Origin: Planctomycetota bacterium
GTDB taxonomy: Bacteria > Planctomycetota > UBA8742 > UBA2392
Assembly: GCA_020638635.1 (NCBI GenBank)
Contig: JACKIE010000004.1
Location: 1-64,000, forward strand
DNA length: 64,000 nucleotides
Reading direction: 5' to 3'
Under the pieces are notes generated by a model, which was given only the letters and a program-made list of their open reading frames with translations, had not been told where the DNA came from and searched no databases. The position numbers and the translations under genes are program-made. How positions within the stretch are numbered: position 1 is the first letter of the stretch; the number at the start of each line of letters is the position of its first letter. Below, in pieces: positions 24,351 through 32,552 of this stretch.

Positions 24351-24839
24351 CCCTCGCGGGTATGTCAGTATCTCTTCAAGCCCGACATTACCGGACGCAG
24401 ATCACAACCGGAACGCAGTCACACCCGGCCGCGAAGCCTTCCTGCAGGCTGACTCACGGACGACGTCCCACAACGCCGAAACTTGTGGGCGTGTGGCAGT
24501 GCCTGCTCGCGGAGCCGCCTGACAGGCGGGCGGGCATGTACCGTCGCGGGAAAGCGCTGTCAAGCGAATTCACGGGGGGCATGGTCGAAAAAACCCCTAT
24601 TTCAAGCGGGTTTGGAGGCGCGATTTTTTCAACAATTTTCAGGGACAGGCTTGACCATCTGCCGGGCAAGGGCTATTTTCCCAACCAACGCAAGCCCTTG
24701 GGGCTTTTGTTATCGAGGTTTCCGGCGCTGCTTGTTGAAAGGCGCGTTTCAGGGGTTGAGTGGTAGGGAAACCTTGAACCCCGGTTTAAAATACATACTG
24801 ACTGACTACATCTAGTGTAGGCAACATGACAGGAGAGTA
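24351..24839 (+). other. Long non-coding region upstream of HU, AT-richer, structured
   Basis: No convincing gene. 24570-24660 contains CATGGTCGAA opposite TTGACCAT with an AAACCC / GGGTTT hairpin between them. 24667-24700 is a CAAGGGCT / AGCCCTTG hairpin followed by GGGCTTTTGTT. TTTAAAATACAT (24785-24796) is the most promoter-like piece near HU. The open frame at 24347-24766 has the composition of random sequence and is not called. Confidence 0.5.
24575..24712 (+). ncRNA. Candidate structured RNA with its own terminator
   Basis: A closing stem (ATGGTCgAA / TTGACCAT), an internal 6-bp hairpin, an unpaired A/T-rich middle and a final hairpin at 24667-24700 with a short T run. The layout is that of a small stable RNA or a cis-regulatory leader. 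I cannot match it to a known RNA family by eye; 6S-like architecture is one possibility. Confidence 0.25.
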
Positions 24840-24866
24840 ATGTCACTCAGGGGTGGTCCCGGGTGA
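24840..24866 (+). CDS. Possible leader peptide (8 residues) before HU
   Basis: AGGAG is followed 4 bases later by ATG TCA CTC AGG GGT GGT CCC GGG TGA, encoding MSLRGGPG. Almost the whole reading frame is one hairpin (24842-24867, 10 of 11 pairs, loop GTGGT), so translating it would melt the structure. The HU start is 44 bases further on. Confidence 0.35.
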   Translation: MSLRGGPG

Positions 24867-24910
24867 CTCGGAATTTCAGCAAACGCCCCCCAGGGGCAAC
24901 GGAGTCAAGA

Positions 24911-25204
24911 ATGAACAAGGCAGAACTGGTTGACCTGATCCTCAAGAACAAGAAGGCCGGCTTCGAGAGCAAGGCCGCCGCTGAGCGCGCTTTCGACGCG
25001 GTTGTTGACGCGGTCCGCGAAGGCGTGCAGCGCGACGGCAAGGTCCAGATCATCGGCTTCGGCACCTTCAACGTGCGCTCGCGCAGCGCCCGCAACGGCC
25101 GCAACCCGCAGACCGGCCAGGCCATGAAGATCAAGGCCTACAAGACCGTCGGCTTCAAGGTCGGCAAGGACTTCAAGGACAAGATCAACAAGGGCAAGAA
25201 GTAA
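24911..25204 (+). CDS. hup: HU/IHF-family DNA-binding protein
   Basis: A 97-residue histone-like protein: MNKAELVDLILKNK, AERAFDAVVDAVREGVQRDGKVQIIGFGTFNVRSRSARNGRNPQTGQAMKIKAYKTVGFKVGKDFKDKIN. The GFGTF and R-x-G-R-N-P-x-T-G beta-arm motifs are complete. It is homodimer-type HU, which bends and compacts DNA. The ATG at 24911 is the family start; an upstream frame from 24863 overlaps the leader peptide. CGGAG lies 6 bases upstream. A terminator follows at 25227-25252. Confidence 0.95.
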   Translation: MNKAELVDLILKNKKAGFESKAAAERAFDAVVDAVREGVQRDGKVQIIGFGTFNVRSRSARNGRNPQTGQAMKIKAYKTVGFKVGKDFKDKINKGKK

Positions 25205-25226
25205 CCCGTAGTCTTTTCCGCCAAAC

Positions 25227-25258
25227 ACGGGCCGCGCATCAGCGCGGCCCGTTTGCGT
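25227..25258 (+). terminator. Terminator after HU
   Basis: ACGGGCCGCGC / GCGCGGCCCGT with an ATCA loop, followed by TTGCGTT. Confidence 0.75.
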
Positions 25259-25997
25259 TGCCACGCGAAGGGTGTGGCTTGCTCGCGCGGCCCTTCGTTC
25301 CTTCGCTACTTCGTGTTGCCCTGGCTTCTTCAACACGAAGAAGCGAAGGAACGAGGAACTGCATTTGTCAGGATGGACAGGATGTAAGTGGACACCGGTT
25401 CTTGAAGGCCCGGGCCACCGCGAGCCCGACTCCATTTCACTCCTGTTCATCCTGACACGTAAACCACGCGAAGGCGCGACGGCGCGAAGGGCCTGCCCTG
25501 CACGCCAGGCTCTTAGCGCCCCCGCGCCCCCGCGTGGACAATCTGGTTCAACACGAAGAAACGACCTGTCCACCATGGTCTGGTCGAAGGCGGACAGAAC
25601 GAAGAACTGCATTTGTCAGGATGGACAGGATTCAACAGGACGCGGGTTCTTGAAGGCCCGGGCCACCGCGAACCCGACTCCACTTCAGTCCTGTTCATCC
25701 TGACAAAACCCTACGCCGGTGTTGGGCCACGAAAACACAAAGACACAAAAGAGACTGCCGCAAAAGTCTGCCCGAAGAAGTGAATGATTTTCGTGGGTCA
25801 TCTTTTGTGCTTTCGTGTTTTCGTGGCCATTCACTGCATGGGCGGACTGGAGACGAAGGGCGTTGCCGGCCTTCGCGTGAAAGCATCTGCGCGCGCGGCG
25901 CGAGCCGGGCGTCTCTTCCTTAGACTAAAGATCACGGGCGATCGGTCCGATAACCCCTCAGCGGCGCGGCTTCTGCGCCGCGGGGGACACCGCACCG
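25259..25997. repeat. Repeat-filled intergenic region, ~90-bp palindrome copies A4 and A5, and a CACGAAAACAC palindrome
   Basis: 739 bases without a gene. Copies A4 (25366-25456) and A5 (25614-25704) are complete and nearly identical, from TGTCAGGATGGACAGGA to TCCTGTTCATCCTGACA with a central AAGGCCCGGGCCACCGCGA. Between and before them lie CGAAGAAGCGAAGGAACGA and GCGAAGGCGCGACGGCGCG repeats. 25726-25828 is a third type, a ~100-bp palindrome with arms GGCCACGAAAACACAAAG and its complement. Confidence 0.8.
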
Positions 25998-27908
25998 ATG
26001 CCTACGCACAACACCGCCCTCTGGCGCTCCACCTACCTGCTGGGTGTCGCGCTGCTGCTGCCCATCGGCACAATCGTGCTGGTGACCTACTACTTCGCGC
26101 GCATGAACCCCTTCGCGCCCGAGGTCAAGTCCGACCCCTGGGCGTTCGCCATCATCGCCATGGCCGGCGGCCTGTCCGCACTGATGGCCACTCTGCTGGC
26201 CCTGTTCGCCAGCGCCACTTACCGCGCGCGCGTGCGCTTCGAGGCCGAGTACCGCCAGCTGCAGCGCTACCTGAATGAAGACGTCGCCCGCGACCGCACC
26301 CGGCTGATCCGCAACCTCGACCTGGTTTCCGCGGCCCAGCAGGTCAGCATGGCGATCAAGCAGGAGACGGACTTCGAGCGCATCCTGTCCGTGGTGCTCG
26401 AGCAACTCGAGCACTTTGCGCGTTCGGACTCGATTACCGTCTTCACCATCGACGAGCACGGCAAACCCGCCGCCCGCGCCGAGCGCCGCCACGGCGCGGA
26501 TCGCTTCCCCCCGGCCCTCACACAGGACAGCGTAGAGTGTTCGCTGGTGGAAGAGGCCGTGCGCCTCGGCCGCCAGGCGCGCGAGCTGAATGAAACCACC
26601 GGCGAGTTCGTGCTGGCCGTCTACTTCGGCACGCCCGAGGGCGTGCGCGGCGTGGTGCGCATCGCCCGCAACGTCGCCGATGAACCAGACTTCAGCGACG
26701 AAATGCCCGCCTACGAGCAGGCGGTGGGGCAGCTGGTGCGCATGGTCAGCCTGGGGCTGAAGACCGCCAGCATGTGGGACCGCGCCATCAAGGACGAGAA
26801 GACCGGCCTCTACAACGCCAACCACTACCAGGACCAGATGAAGCGCCAGGTGGCGATCGCCCAGCGCACCGGCGCGCCGCTTTCGCTGATCATGCTCGAC
26901 GTGGACAAGTTCAAGCACATCAACGACACCTACGGCCACCTCGCCGGCGACACGGTGCTGTCGGAGATCTCCGCGATCCTGAAGCGCGAGGCACGCGAGA
27001 GCGACACACCCTACCGCTACGGCGGCGAAGAACTCTGCATCGTGTGCTGCGGCACCAGCGAGGAAGATGCCGCCAAGGCCGCCGAGCGCATGCGCCACAA
27101 GATCGCCTGCACCGAGTTCCATGATGATCGCGGGCGCCTGCTGCCGATCAGCGCCAGTTTCGGCGTGGCCGAGTTCGACCCCGCCCACATGCACAGCGAG
27201 AAAGACCTGAAGGAAGCCTGCGACCGCGCCCTGTACGTAGCCAAGGAGAACGGCCGCAACCTGGTGGTGGTGCACGCGGGCGCCGAGCGGTTCCACAAGC
27301 TGGAGCGCAGCGGCGACCCCAACAAGGAAGTGAAGCGGCGGCTGGGCCTGGCGGGCGACAACTCGCCGCTGGACGGCGACCGCGACCCGGCGCCGATCAC
27401 TGACGAGAAGCAGGCCTCGGCCCGGGCGCTGCTGGGCGAAAGCATCGACAAGCTGGCCACGGGCCTGGTGGACGTGGTGGGCAACGACAGCGACCGCGCC
27501 CGCGTGGTGGACACGGTGGTGCGCGAGGCCGCCGAGTTCCTGACCCGCAACCTGAGCGCCCGCCTGGGCGAAGAGCCCGGCCTGAAGCGTGCAGCGCCGA
27601 AGCCTGAGCCCGCCGAGAAACCCAAACGCAAGCGCGCCCGGCGCAAAGCGCCCGCCATGGAACAGCCCGCGATTGCGCAGCACGACCCTGAGCCTGCACC
27701 CAAGCCCAAGCGCCGACGCAAAACAAAGAAAGAGAAGCAGGCTGAAGAAGCGGCGGCGGCGCTGAAGAAGCTGCAAGCCGAGGAAGACGCGCAACTCAGC
27801 GCGGACTCGGACCGGCTGGATTACCTGACCGACGACGAGGGCGAGCAGCTGGCCCGTGGCGAGGCGCCCAGCAAGCGACTACGCAAAGCCGCACGCAAAG
27901 CGGGTTAA
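25998..27908 (+). CDS. Membrane diguanylate cyclase (2 TM, GAF-like, GGDEF) with Lys-rich tail
   Basis: 636 residues. Two transmembrane helices at ~13-35 and ~48-72 are followed by a GAF-like region (~105-255) and a GGDEF domain (~262-425). The active-site loop is GGEEL (342-346), a competent variant of GGDEF; D301 in LMLDVDKFKHINDTYGHLAGD is the metal ligand region. RESD at 333-336 fits the RxxD inhibitory site, so feedback by c-di-GMP is expected. The last ~100 residues are Lys/Arg/Pro/Ala-rich and low complexity, unusual for this family, and could bind nucleic acid or phospholipid. No ribosome site is clear. No EAL-domain partner is in view. Confidence 0.88.
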   Translation: MPTHNTALWRSTYLLGVALLLPIGTIVLVTYYFARMNPFAPEVKSDPWAFAIIAMAGGLSALMATLLALFASATYRARVRFEAEYRQLQRYLNEDVARDRTRLIRNLDLVSAAQQVSMAIKQETDFERILSVVLEQLEHFARSDSITVFTIDEHGKPAARAERRHGADRFPPALTQDSVECSLVEEAVRLGRQARELNETTGEFVLAVYFGTPEGVRGVVRIARNVADEPDFSDEMPAYEQAVGQLVRMVSLGLKTASMWDRAIKDEKTGLYNANHYQDQMKRQVAIAQRTGAPLSLIMLDVDKFKHINDTYGHLAGDTVLSEISAILKREARESDTPYRYGGEELCIVCCGTSEEDAAKAAERMRHKIACTEFHDDRGRLLPISASFGVAEFDPAHMHSEKDLKEACDRALYVAKENGRNLVVVHAGAERFHKLERSGDPNKEVKRRLGLAGDNSPLDGDRDPAPITDEKQASARALLGESIDKLATGLVDVVGNDSDRARVVDTVVREAAEFLTRNLSARLGEEPGLKRAAPKPEPAEKPKRKRARRKAPAMEQPAIAQHDPEPAPKPKRRRKTKKEKQAEEAAAALKKLQAEEDAQLSADSDRLDYLTDDEGEQLARGEAPSKRLRKAARKAG

Positions 27909-27950
27909 ACACAACCGGCCCCACACGGGGCCGGTTGCAGTTTCATTCAG

Positions 27951-28667
27951 TTAGTCTTCGCTGTCTTCCTTCTTCTCCTTCTTGTCTTCCTTCTTCTCGG
28001 GCTCGGCCTGCTTGGCCTTGCCTTCGTAGTGCACGTCGGTGGCGGTCTTGGTGCGCAGCTCTTCGCTGGTTTTCTTCCAGGCTTCGGTCTGCTTTTCGTC
28101 CAGCACTTCTTCCTTCTTCAGCTTCTCGTCTGACTCGTCCCAGATCTTTTTCAACTTTTCCTGGTGCACCTTCTTCTCGGCCGCAAGCTTGTCGCTGTTT
28201 TCGAGGTACTTCTTGTAGAGCACCGAGTAGCGCTTGTCCTCCTTCTCGGTGTCTTCCCAGGCGCCGCGCACGTTGGTTTTGAACTTGGTACGCTTGTTCT
28301 TGTCCTCGAGGCCCAGCTCGTCCATCACTTCTTCGAGGGTTTCGTCTTTGATCGCGCGGGCGACCGTCTCACCGGGCTCAGGCAGGTCGTCGGCCTGGTC
28401 GCCGCCGGCGATCGCGATGCCGTCTTCCTCCTCGCCGTTGCGCTTGGCCTCGCGTTCTTCCTTGGCGTCTTCGCGGGCGTCTTCGCGCTCCTCTTTCTCG
28501 GCGTTCTTCTGGGCCTTCTTGGCTTGCTGCTCGCCGGCCTTCTGGGCCTTCTCGCTGGCCCGCTTGTAACTTCCGCTGTTCCGGCGCCAGTTGCGGCCCT
28601 GGGCGCTGAGGTCAACCGCAAATGCGACCAGCAGCACGACGGCCAGCACGGTAAGGACTCGTTTCAT
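27951..28667 (-). CDS. Secreted Lys/Glu-rich protein, paralog A
   Basis: 238 residues with a cleavable signal peptide (MKRVLTVLAVVLLVAFAVDLSAQG), then a highly charged helical body rich in Glu, Lys and Asp, ending EKKEDKKEKKEDSED. No family is recognised. It is a paralog of the gene at 30125-30862. Shared order: PGETV / PGDTV, a block EELGLEDKNKR-like / DKLGIDDKKRR, WEDTEKED / WEKAEKED, ...SDEKLKKEEVLDE / DSQLKKEILTEE, and TKTATD / KETATD. The start at 28667 has GGAG 8 bases upstream. The two copies sit either side of a lipoprotein metallopeptidase on the other strand. Confidence 0.75.
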   Translation of the reverse strand: MKRVLTVLAVVLLVAFAVDLSAQGRNWRRNSGSYKRASEKAQKAGEQQAKKAQKNAEKEEREDAREDAKEEREAKRNGEEEDGIAIAGGDQADDLPEPGETVARAIKDETLEEVMDELGLEDKNKRTKFKTNVRGAWEDTEKEDKRYSVLYKKYLENSDKLAAEKKVHQEKLKKIWDESDEKLKKEEVLDEKQTEAWKKTSEELRTKTATDVHYEGKAKQAEPEKKEDKKEKKEDSED

Positions 28668-28818
28668 GGAGGACTCCAATGGGATTTGCACCGCCTATTA
28701 CACACCGGGGTGGATTGCTGGATGCGCGAAATCCGACGAATCCGGCAGGACCTGCGCCAGTCGGTGGAAACCCCCGCAGTTGGGGCTAGCATGGTGGCCT
28801 GTCCGTGGGAAAACGAAC

Positions 28819-30027
28819 ATGAATCGACTTCTGATCCTGCTCTCCGTCGTGTTGCTGGCCGGTTGCAGCAAACCCGCGCCCCAACCCGACAACCAGCCGG
28901 CCTGCAACCCGCCGGAAAACCAGCCGGCCAATCAGCCGGAACCCGAGCCCGATCCCGAACCCGAACCGGCGCCCACCCGCGGCAAGCTGGAAGACCCCAA
29001 GGCGCCGGAGCAGACCCGCGCCCTGGAGCTGATCGAAAAGGTCACCGGCATGAAGTTCAAGGTGCACCCGCCGGTCTACGTCTACACGCCCGAGGAGCTG
29101 GAAGAAGAGATCAAGAGCTGGGGCGACGATGGCTTCGTGCCCGAGAACATCCTGGGCTTCTACAAGTTCGACACCAAGGCCTTCTACCTGGTGCCCGAGG
29201 CGGCCGGCAACAAGCGCGCGTTTGGCCTGCGCATCCACGAGGCCACACACGCCCTGCAGGACCAGTACTACGACCTGACCAAGCTGCACGCGGTGCCGAC
29301 CACCACCGATGGCGACTACGCGCTGCTGGCGCTGATCGAGGGCGAGGCCGTGCAGGTGATGATCGACGCGCTGATCGACGAGCAGCCGCACGTGGCATTC
29401 ATCAGCAAGGCCCGCGCGCCGGAGGGCAGTACCAACCCCAACGCCTATCGCTCGGTCTACGTCTACGCGCAAGGCACGGCATTCGTGCAGGCGCTGAAGG
29501 AGGTGGATGGCTACAAGGCCGTCGACGCAGCGTTCAAGGACCTGCCGGTCAGCAGCGAGCAGGTGCTGCACCCGGAAAAGTACACCGGCGAGAAGCGCGA
29601 ACTGCCGGATCGCATCGAGCCGGACCTGGAGGCGCTCAAGGCCGCGTTGCCCGAGGGGTATGAGCTGGCCAAGCCGGACACGCTGGGCGAGTTCGAGACG
29701 CGGCTGGTGTTCGTGCAGCAGGCGGCGACCGTGGCGGAATCAGAGAAGATCGCCGCGGGCTGGGGCGGCGACGTGCTGATCGAGGCCACCAAGGGCGAAC
29801 AGAAGTTGAGCCTGTGGATCACCACCTGGGACACGGCCGAGGATGCCAAGGAGTTCTGGACCGCGCTGCTGGACCTGCCGGATCTGCGCCAGGCACAGTG
29901 GGACGAAAACAGCGACCCGCGCAAGGTGATCGTAGTGCGCGGCAGTGAGGGGCAGTCGGCCGAGGAGCTGGCGGCGCTGATCGACGCGCTAGGCCAGGCG
30001 AAAGTCAGCTGGCACGACGCGGAATAG
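28819..30027 (+). CDS. Lipoprotein zinc metallopeptidase-like protein
   Basis: 402 residues. The lipobox is LLAGC (Cys at ~15), followed by a Pro/Asn/Glu linker to ~55. The catalytic signature is H140-E141-A-T-H144 in LRIHEATHALQDQYYDL, and E174 in LALIEGEAVQVM fits the third zinc ligand of a gluzincin. It is therefore a predicted membrane-anchored peptidase facing the periplasm; substrates are unknown. Its position between two paralogous Lys/Glu-rich secreted proteins suggests they are substrates or partners, which is inference. The ATG at 28819 is taken because the signal peptide begins there; no strong ribosome site is seen. Confidence 0.8.
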   Translation: MNRLLILLSVVLLAGCSKPAPQPDNQPACNPPENQPANQPEPEPDPEPEPAPTRGKLEDPKAPEQTRALELIEKVTGMKFKVHPPVYVYTPEELEEEIKSWGDDGFVPENILGFYKFDTKAFYLVPEAAGNKRAFGLRIHEATHALQDQYYDLTKLHAVPTTTDGDYALLALIEGEAVQVMIDALIDEQPHVAFISKARAPEGSTNPNAYRSVYVYAQGTAFVQALKEVDGYKAVDAAFKDLPVSSEQVLHPEKYTGEKRELPDRIEPDLEALKAALPEGYELAKPDTLGEFETRLVFVQQAATVAESEKIAAGWGGDVLIEATKGEQKLSLWITTWDTAEDAKEFWTALLDLPDLRQAQWDENSDPRKVIVVRGSEGQSAEELAALIDALGQAKVSWHDAE

Positions 30028-30028
30028 G

Positions 30029-30112
30029 AGCGCGGGCCTCCGGCCCGCACGATGCGGACGGGACGTCCGCGCTCCAAAACAAAGCGGGCCCCGATTGGGG
30101 CCCGCTTTTGGG
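30029..30112. terminator. Cruciform plus bidirectional terminator
   Basis: 30029-30075 forms a cruciform (GGAGCGCGG...CCGCGCTCC). 30081-30108 has a 12-bp stem AAAGCGGGCCCC / GGGGCCCGCTTT with a GATT loop, A-rich on one side and T-rich on the other. It can stop both the peptidase gene and the convergent Lys/Glu-rich paralog B. Confidence 0.8.
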
Positions 30113-30124
30113 TTTGATTGAGGA

Positions 30125-30862
30125 TTACTCTTCTTCCTTCTTTTCCTTCTCGCCGCCCTCTTCGCCTTCTTCTTCCTTCTTTTCCTTCTTTACTTCGTTG
30201 TCGCTGCCGCCGCCCTGGCCGCCCTTGGCCCATTTGCTGGCCTGGTCTTTCCATTCGGCGATCTTGCGGGCGCGGATTTCATCCTGGCGCGCGCTCTTGT
30301 CAGTGGCGGTTTCCTTGCGCAGGTCTTCGGTGTTCTTCTTGAACTTCTCGAGTTCTTCCTCGGTGAGGATCTCCTTCTTCAGCTGCGAGTCGTCGGCGTC
30401 GGCCCAGCCCTTTTCGAGCTTTTCCTTGTGCTCGGCCTTGGCTTTCTCCAGCGCCTTCTCGTCGTCCTTCACCTTCTTGAATTCCTTGGACCAGCGGGAG
30501 TCCTCCTTCTCGGCCTTCTCCCAGCCCAGCTTGCCGTACTTGATGAACTCCTTGCGGCGCTTCTTGTCGTCGATGCCGAGCTTGTCGGCCTCTTCCTCGA
30601 GGCGCTTTTCCTTGTCGTCGCTCTTGACCGTGTCGCCCGGCTCGATGCGTTCTTCGGTGCCGTCTTCACCCCAGCCGATTTCTTCGTCGGCCTTCTTGCG
30701 CCAGTCGTCGGCGCCGCCGCCTTGGCCCTGGCCAGGCTGGCCGGCCGGTCCCTTGTAACCGCCCTTGCCCCAGTTGCCCTTGCCGCCCTTGCCTTGTGCA
30801 ACCAGCGGCGCGCCGAAGGCGAAAGCCACGGCGACGAAAGCAATCACGAACCACTTGTACAT
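30125..30862 (-). CDS. Secreted Lys/Glu-rich protein, paralog B
   Basis: 245 residues: signal peptide MYKWFVIAFVAVAFAFGAPLVAQ, a Gly-rich segment (GKGGKGNWGKGGYKG), then a charged helical region homologous to the gene at 27951-28667 and a tail of Lys/Glu runs. It has no Cys and no enzymatic motif. The Gly/Lys stretch is absent from paralog A. GAGG lies ~7 bases upstream of 30862. Being acidic-basic alternating and exported, it may interact with the envelope or bind ions; function is unknown. Confidence 0.75.
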   Translation of the reverse strand: MYKWFVIAFVAVAFAFGAPLVAQGKGGKGNWGKGGYKGPAGQPGQGQGGGADDWRKKADEEIGWGEDGTEERIEPGDTVKSDDKEKRLEEEADKLGIDDKKRRKEFIKYGKLGWEKAEKEDSRWSKEFKKVKDDEKALEKAKAEHKEKLEKGWADADDSQLKKEILTEEELEKFKKNTEDLRKETATDKSARQDEIRARKIAEWKDQASKWAKGGQGGGSDNEVKKEKKEEEGEEGGEKEKKEEE

Positions 30863-31021
30863 GTCCGCACCTCGATATTGGTTGGCGTCTGATAGGCGAA
30901 TTGCCACTAGTTAGTGCTGTGAGAATCAAAACCCTTTCACACAATCCACCAATGCATAACTAGCTTGCTGACAGGCACTTGCGCCGCGGACTGCGTATGC
31001 TGCGCACCGCCGTTCGGATGG

Positions 31022-31093
31022 AACGCGAAGAAACGGAGGAACGAAGGGCTGCCTGCACCGTGCAGTGCTTTCGCTCCTTCGTTTCTTCGTGTT
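31022..31093. repeat. CGAAGAAACGGAGGAACGAAGG palindrome
   Basis: AACGCGAAGAAACGGAGGAA and TTCCTTCG-type complement at 31074-31093 pair around a GC-rich centre. Same family as 14888-14960 and 54272-54353. Confidence 0.65.
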
Positions 31094-31159
31094 AAACCGC
31101 TTTTGGGTATCCCACCTGTGGTTACTGCCACTCGGCCCGCTCCACGTTATGCTGCCGCC

Positions 31160-31396
31160 ATGGGCAACTCGCGCAAACAAGCCTTGATCCTTACCGTCAT
31201 CAGCGTCGTGCTGCTGGTCGCGGCCACGGCCGTGGTCGTCACCGAGATGCGCGGCGCCGACGAGTTTCCCTGGGGGATTCACCTCATCACCATCCCGGCC
31301 GTGTTCCTGCTGGGCCTGATCGCGGGCTGGGTGATGCGCGAGCGCCAGGCAGCTGAAGAGCGGGCGCGGGCAGAAATCGAGAAGGGCGATGGCTGA
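31160..31396 (+). CDS. Small two-helix membrane protein
   Basis: A 78-residue protein with transmembrane helices at ~8-28 and ~42-60, a short soluble loop (EMRGADEFPWG) and a charged C-terminus (MRERQAAEERARAEIEKGDG). The family is not recognised; the layout recalls LapA-type membrane proteins. TATGCT lies 6 bases upstream of ATG 31160 with no ribosome site. Its stop overlaps the next gene's start by 8 bases, so the HAD hydrolase is probably translationally coupled to it. Confidence 0.65.
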   Translation: MGNSRKQALILTVISVVLLVAATAVVVTEMRGADEFPWGIHLITIPAVFLLGLIAGWVMRERQAAEERARAEIEKGDG

Positions 31397-32120
31397 GACC
31401 CTGCGGGCGATCTTTTTCGACATCGACGACACGCTGTATTCGACCAGCGAGTTCGCGGCGCTGGCGCGTCGCAACGCGATCGAGAACATGCGCGCCCACG
31501 GCTTTCGCATGGCCACGGAAGACGCCCTGCGCGAGCTGGCGGAGATCGTGGTCGAGTTCAGCAGCAACTACGAACACCACTTCGACAAGCTGCTGCGCCG
31601 CGTGCCGAAACACTACTGGGAAGGCGTCAGCGATACGGTGCTGGTGGCGGCCGCGGTGGTGGGCTACCACGAGACCAAGTTCCGCGAGCTGCGCCCCTAC
31701 GAAGACGCCGTGGACGTGCTGAAGCTGCTGCGCAGACAGACCGAGCTGAAGTTGGGCGTGATCACCAGCGGGCTGGCGCTGAAGCAGGCCGAAAAGCTGG
31801 TGCGGCTGGGGCTGGTGAACCTGTTCGAGCCGCAGGGCATTTTCATCAGCGACGAAATCGGCATCAGCAAGCCCAATCCCAAGCTGTACCTGCGCGCCTG
31901 CGCGGCGTTCGGCGTGCGGCCCAGCGAGGCGATCTACGTGGGCGACCGGCCGAAACTGGACGTGGACCCGTGCAACCGCATCGGCATGATCACGGTGCTG
32001 AACAAGCGCACGTCCCGCACGTTCGAGCCGGGCGAAACCCAGCCCGACTTCGAGATCCACAACTTCTTCGACCTGCTGGATTTCCTGAAGAACCGCTTCG
32101 GCATTGAAGTCAGCCATTAA
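31389..32120 (+). CDS. HAD-superfamily hydrolase
   Basis: 243 residues with the four HAD motifs: D11-I-D-D-T at 11-15 (FFDIDDTLYST), ITSG as motif II, a Lys in ISDEIGISKPNPKLY, and the Asp of VGDRPKLDVDP as motif IV. A C1-type helical cap lies between motifs I and II. This is the family annotated as 2-haloacid dehalogenase/phosphoglycolate-phosphatase-like; the substrate cannot be told. It overlaps the small membrane protein gene by 8 bases. Confidence 0.88.
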   Translation: MAETLRAIFFDIDDTLYSTSEFAALARRNAIENMRAHGFRMATEDALRELAEIVVEFSSNYEHHFDKLLRRVPKHYWEGVSDTVLVAAAVVGYHETKFRELRPYEDAVDVLKLLRRQTELKLGVITSGLALKQAEKLVRLGLVNLFEPQGIFISDEIGISKPNPKLYLRACAAFGVRPSEAIYVGDRPKLDVDPCNRIGMITVLNKRTSRTFEPGETQPDFEIHNFFDLLDFLKNRFGIEVSH

Positions 32121-32144
32121 GACCGACAGGATTGTCGGGTGGCG

Positions 32145-32519
32145 TCAGCGGTCGATGTTGTTGTTGGGGTCGAGGGTGCGTGAGGCCGCGCGCTCGAGGT
32201 TGGTGATGCTAAGCGCCTCGGCGGCAGGCTCCATGTGCATGCTGCTGGCGCGCTCCAGGCGGGTGATGCTGTAGCGCTCGTTGACTTCTTCCAGCTCGCG
32301 GGTGGAGACACGGTCGAGGTCCGACACGGTCATGTTGTCGGACAGCTCGCCGACGCTGCCGTTGGAGAGGCGCTCCAGGGTGGTCATGGAGTAGCGGTCG
32401 GAGGCGTCGTCCAGGGTGTCGTTCGAGTAGGAATCCAGCCCGCTCATGTCGAGCGAATAGCCGGCGCAGCCGCCCAGCAGGGCGCAGCAGGCAAGCAGCA
32501 TCAGGAGCGGGCTTTTCAT
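32145..32519 (-). CDS. Small repeat lipoprotein
   Basis: A 124-residue lipoprotein: signal MKSPLLMLLACCALLGGC with lipid Cys 18, then four to five degenerate ~20-residue repeats built on [Y/L]S[I/M]T-x-LER-x-S. The copies are RYSMTTLERLS, NMTVSDLDRVS, RYSITRLERAS and ALSITNLERAA. The repeats are hydrophilic and likely helical or beta-solenoid-like. The family is not recognised. It is co-oriented with xseB, with a 33-base gap, and converges on the HAD gene. Confidence 0.72.
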   Translation of the reverse strand: MKSPLLMLLACCALLGGCAGYSLDMSGLDSYSNDTLDDASDRYSMTTLERLSNGSVGELSDNMTVSDLDRVSTRELEEVNERYSITRLERASSMHMEPAAEALSITNLERAASRTLDPNNNIDR

Positions 32520-32552
32520 GGTGTTGTAACGCGCGGCCGGGGCGGGGGTTGG

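Noticed and set aside
24347..24766. 139-codon open frame after the giant TPR gene
   Set aside because: Composition looks random, it starts inside the previous gene's stop region and covers the predicted structured RNA.
25726..25828. CRISPR-like spacing of repeats in 25259-25830
   Set aside because: The repeats are large palindromes of several types with no regular short spacer units; no cas genes are present.
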